A stretch of DNA of 64,000 bases. Origin: Desulfolithobacter dissulfuricans (lineage in GTDB: Bacteria; Desulfobacterota; Desulfobulbia; Desulfobulbales; Desulfobulbaceae). A program made the translations under genes and the position numbers. The stretch is taken from the NCBI RefSeq assembly GCF_025998535.1, contig NZ_AP024233.1, forward strand, positions 2,938,001-3,002,000. Reading direction: 5' to 3'. Numbering within the stretch: the stretch's first letter is position 1; each line of letters opens with the position of its first letter. The notes under the pieces were generated by a model. The model was not told the origin of the DNA. It saw only the letters and a list, made by a program, of their open reading frames with translations, and ran no database searches. Shown here piece by piece: positions 62,086 through 64,000 of the stretch.

Positions 62086-63717
62086 TTAAACCAAAGTCCG
62101 AAGACCCTCGGTCAGTTCTTGTCTGTTTTCGCCTTCTATTACCAGGGCGTTACCTACCAGCTCGCTGACACCGCAGACTTCGACCTCGGGATTCCAGTAT
62201 CCCATCAGGGTGGTCAGGGTGGCGCGATCGATGGCGCATACACAGGCCAGCATGTTCACGTCATGCTTCTCGCGGACATATTTCACCGCGTTGGCCCGCG
62301 GCAGTCCAGCCCGCATGCGAAGCTCCATGATCTCATCGGTATTGAGACCGGTACCGGAGCCGCAGCAGAAGGTCTTTTCGCGGATACAGTTCTCCGGCAT
62401 CTCATAGAACTTGTTGACCACGTTTTTGAGCACATAGCGCGGCTCTTCCAGAAGTCCCATGGCCCGGGCCGGGTTGCAGGAATCGTGGAAAGTGCAGGTC
62501 AGGTGGTCATTCCGGCTCGGATCAAGCTTGATCTTGTTGTGATAAATCAGGTCCGCGGTAAATTCGCTGATGTGGACCATCTTTGTGGACCGGGCATTCT
62601 CAAAGACCGTTCCGGTTATCGGAGATTTCGGCACTTCAAGAAAATCTGCCGGCCCGTTCATGGTGTCCATGTACTGGTGAACCACCCGCCACATGTGACC
62701 GCACTCACCGCCGAGAATCCACTTGACACCGAGCCGCTTGGCCTCGGCGTACATCTTTGCGTTGAGCTTTTTCATGGTCTCGTTGTTGGTGAAGAGACCG
62801 AAGTTACCGCCTTCCGAGGCATAGGTGGACCAGGTATAGTCCAACCCGATGGCCTCGAAGAGCAGGAGATAGCCCATGCAGGTAAAGAGTCCCGGCTCGG
62901 CGAACACGTCGGCTGACGGGGTAATGAACAGGACTTCGGCGCCCTTGCGGTTGAAGGTGGGATTCACCTTGACGCCGGTGAGGTTTTCGATGTCCTCGCA
63001 GAGGAACTCGACGTTACCGACAAAAGCCTGGGGTGTAAGTCCCATGTGGTTACCGGTCCGGTTGGAGTTGGAGACCGGCTCCAGGATCCAGTTGATGCCC
63101 ACCCCAACCAGATGCAGCAGTTCCCTGAGCATCATGGTGATCTCGGCGGTGTCGATGCCGTAAGGGCAGAAGACTGAACAGCGGCGGCACTCGGTGCACT
63201 GGTAGGCGTACATGAACCATTCCTTGAGCACCCCGAAGGTCATCTCCCGTCCGCCGGCCATCTTGCCAAGAATCTTACCGGCCAGGGTGAAGTCGTTGCG
63301 GTAGACCGACCGGAGCAGCTCGGCCCGCAGGACCGGCATGTTTTTGGGATCTCCGGTTCCGAGGAAGAAATGACACTTGTCGGCACAGGCACCGCAGCGT
63401 ACACAGCAGTCCATGAAAATCTTCAGACTGCGGAACTTGTCGAGCCGTTCCTTCAATCCTTCCAGGATGATCTCCTGCCAGTTATCGGGCAGTTTCCAGT
63501 CGTCATCTTCCGGGTTCCACTCGCGGGCATTCGGGAAGTAGAGCCCCTGCTGGGAGTTCAGATACTCGACCTTCTCCTTCTTGGCCACATAGGCATAATT
63601 ACCCGGTTTGAAGACCGCCTCTATCTCCCACCACGGTTTCCGGGGGACGGAGCCTGTCATGAGAGAGGGCCCCTCTACCACGCTCCTTGCTAACTTATCT
63701 ACACTTACAACTGCCAT
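62086..63717 (-). CDS. dsrK: DsrK, HdrD-like iron-sulfur subunit
   Basis: A 543-residue cytoplasmic protein. Two [4Fe-4S] ferredoxin-type sites lie in the N-terminal half (CCVRCGACADKCHFF; CTECRRCSVFCPYG). CCG-type heterodisulfide reductase motifs follow (GGECGHMWRV; CTFHDSCNPAR; FCCGSGTG). As in HdrD, the CCG domain holds the noncubane cluster that should reduce the DsrC trisulfide. SD AAGGATAG precedes the ATG; dsrJ starts 27 bp after its stop. Confidence 0.95.
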   Translation of the reverse strand: MAVVSVDKLARSVVEGPSLMTGSVPRKPWWEIEAVFKPGNYAYVAKKEKVEYLNSQQGLYFPNAREWNPEDDDWKLPDNWQEIILEGLKERLDKFRSLKIFMDCCVRCGACADKCHFFLGTGDPKNMPVLRAELLRSVYRNDFTLAGKILGKMAGGREMTFGVLKEWFMYAYQCTECRRCSVFCPYGIDTAEITMMLRELLHLVGVGINWILEPVSNSNRTGNHMGLTPQAFVGNVEFLCEDIENLTGVKVNPTFNRKGAEVLFITPSADVFAEPGLFTCMGYLLLFEAIGLDYTWSTYASEGGNFGLFTNNETMKKLNAKMYAEAKRLGVKWILGGECGHMWRVVHQYMDTMNGPADFLEVPKSPITGTVFENARSTKMVHISEFTADLIYHNKIKLDPSRNDHLTCTFHDSCNPARAMGLLEEPRYVLKNVVNKFYEMPENCIREKTFCCGSGTGLNTDEIMELRMRAGLPRANAVKYVREKHDVNMLACVCAIDRATLTTLMGYWNPEVEVCGVSELVGNALVIEGENRQELTEGLRTLV

Positions 63718-63753
63718 TGCTCTATCCTTATCTTTAATGAAGTTTTTGCAATA

Positions 63754-64000
63754 CTAGTCGTCAGCCTTCGGCGGCAACTCTTTCTCAACCGGGATACCCA
63801 TGCTGACCATATCCTCACGGAACTCGTCCTCATACGCGTCGTAAGAATGCGGTTTGATATCCGGGTTCCACGGATTGATATGGCGCCGCATACGGGTATC
63901 GTTGGCCATGTTTCTGGTCGGACTGAGAAAGACCCCGCCCATGTGCATGAGCTTGGAGAAGGGGAAATAGGCCAGCAGGGCGCTGACCAGGAAAACATGA
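63754..64000 (-). CDS. dsrM: DsrM, cytochrome b subunit (C-terminal part; 5' end outside window)
   Basis: The last 81 residues are visible, ending in TAG at 63754, 36 bp before dsrK. A membrane segment (FLVSALLAYFPFSKLMHMGG) is followed by the cytoplasmic tail PTRNMANDTRMRRHINPWN, typical of DsrM/NarI-like subunits. DsrM binds heme b and passes electrons between quinone and DsrK. The gene continues beyond the right edge. Confidence 0.92.
   Translation of the reverse strand, partial: HVFLVSALLAYFPFSKLMHMGGVFLSPTRNMANDTRMRRHINPWNPDIKPHSYDAYEDEFREDMVSMGIPVEKELPPKADD

Noticed and set aside
1-64000. CRISPR arrays, rRNA genes, integrases, intact insertion sequences
   Set aside because: No regularly spaced repeats, rRNA signatures or transposase/integrase motifs were seen.
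59617-64000. Direct functional coupling of dsrMKJOP to the cytochrome island
   Set aside because: The two lie more than 20 kb apart, separated by housekeeping genes; nothing in the sequence links them beyond being in one genome.

Overview
The window looks like the chromosome of a dissimilatory sulfate-reducing (or sulfur-disproportionating) bacterium, probably of the Desulfobulbales/Desulfobacterota. The basis is a dsrMKJOP operon in its classical order at the right end, an LPS-type outer membrane (LptD, MltA, MltB), high GC, and a very dense set of multiheme c-type cytochromes. No rRNA, CRISPR array, integrase or intact insertion sequence was seen.

Layout. (1) 1-4443: tail of a triheme-ending cytochrome, an ICMT-like membrane methyltransferase, an M23-like protein, and a NarL-type response regulator with its CHASE4 sensor kinase (frameshifted). 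(2) 4717-27531: an extracellular-electron-transfer island. It holds three OmcS-like nanowire-type cytochromes (4717-5856 on minus; 6631-7713 and 18750-19816 on plus). The central one is followed by a terminator and then by an outer-membrane beta-barrel, three CsgG-like proteins, a SurA/PpiC-type prolyl isomerase, a 26-heme lipoprotein, a 16-heme cytochrome and an NHL beta-propeller. This gene content matches what I recall of the omcS-companion (osc) nanowire assembly cluster of Geobacter. More cytochromes, beta-propellers and a HAMP-only membrane protein follow. (3) 28012-38508, minus strand: a convergent set encoding a membrane module (cytochrome b, membrane-attached tri- and octaheme cytochromes and a heptaheme protein), an NHL protein, 18-heme and 16-heme cytochromes and a cysteine-free thioredoxin-like TPR protein. 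I read this as a quinol-to-periplasm electron route feeding the filaments of block 2. (4) 38913-59441: ordinary chromosome, with tRNA-Arg(ACG), RNase E/G, a radical SAM protein, lptD, a DHH protein, mltB, mltA, a methyltransferase, a SAM hydrolase, a DEAD-box helicase, a LysE exporter, aroA-aroE-aroD-pyrD-pyrK (written left to right; transcribed from pyrK towards aroA), a prepilin peptidase and a flavodoxin-like protein. (5) 59554-64000: dsrP, dsrO, dsrJ, dsrK and the end of dsrM.

I count about 140 heme-binding motifs in the first 38.5 kb. In this model electrons leave menaquinol through the cytochrome b module, cross the periplasm on the large multiheme proteins and exit on OmcS-like filaments exported by the barrel/CsgG-like/prolyl-isomerase machinery.

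Eight genes are broken by what reads as the loss of one base, nearly always in a homopolymer run, and a ninth may be. In every case restoring the base gives a full, family-typical protein. These are more likely base-calling errors than real pseudogenes, but they cannot be told apart from the sequence alone.
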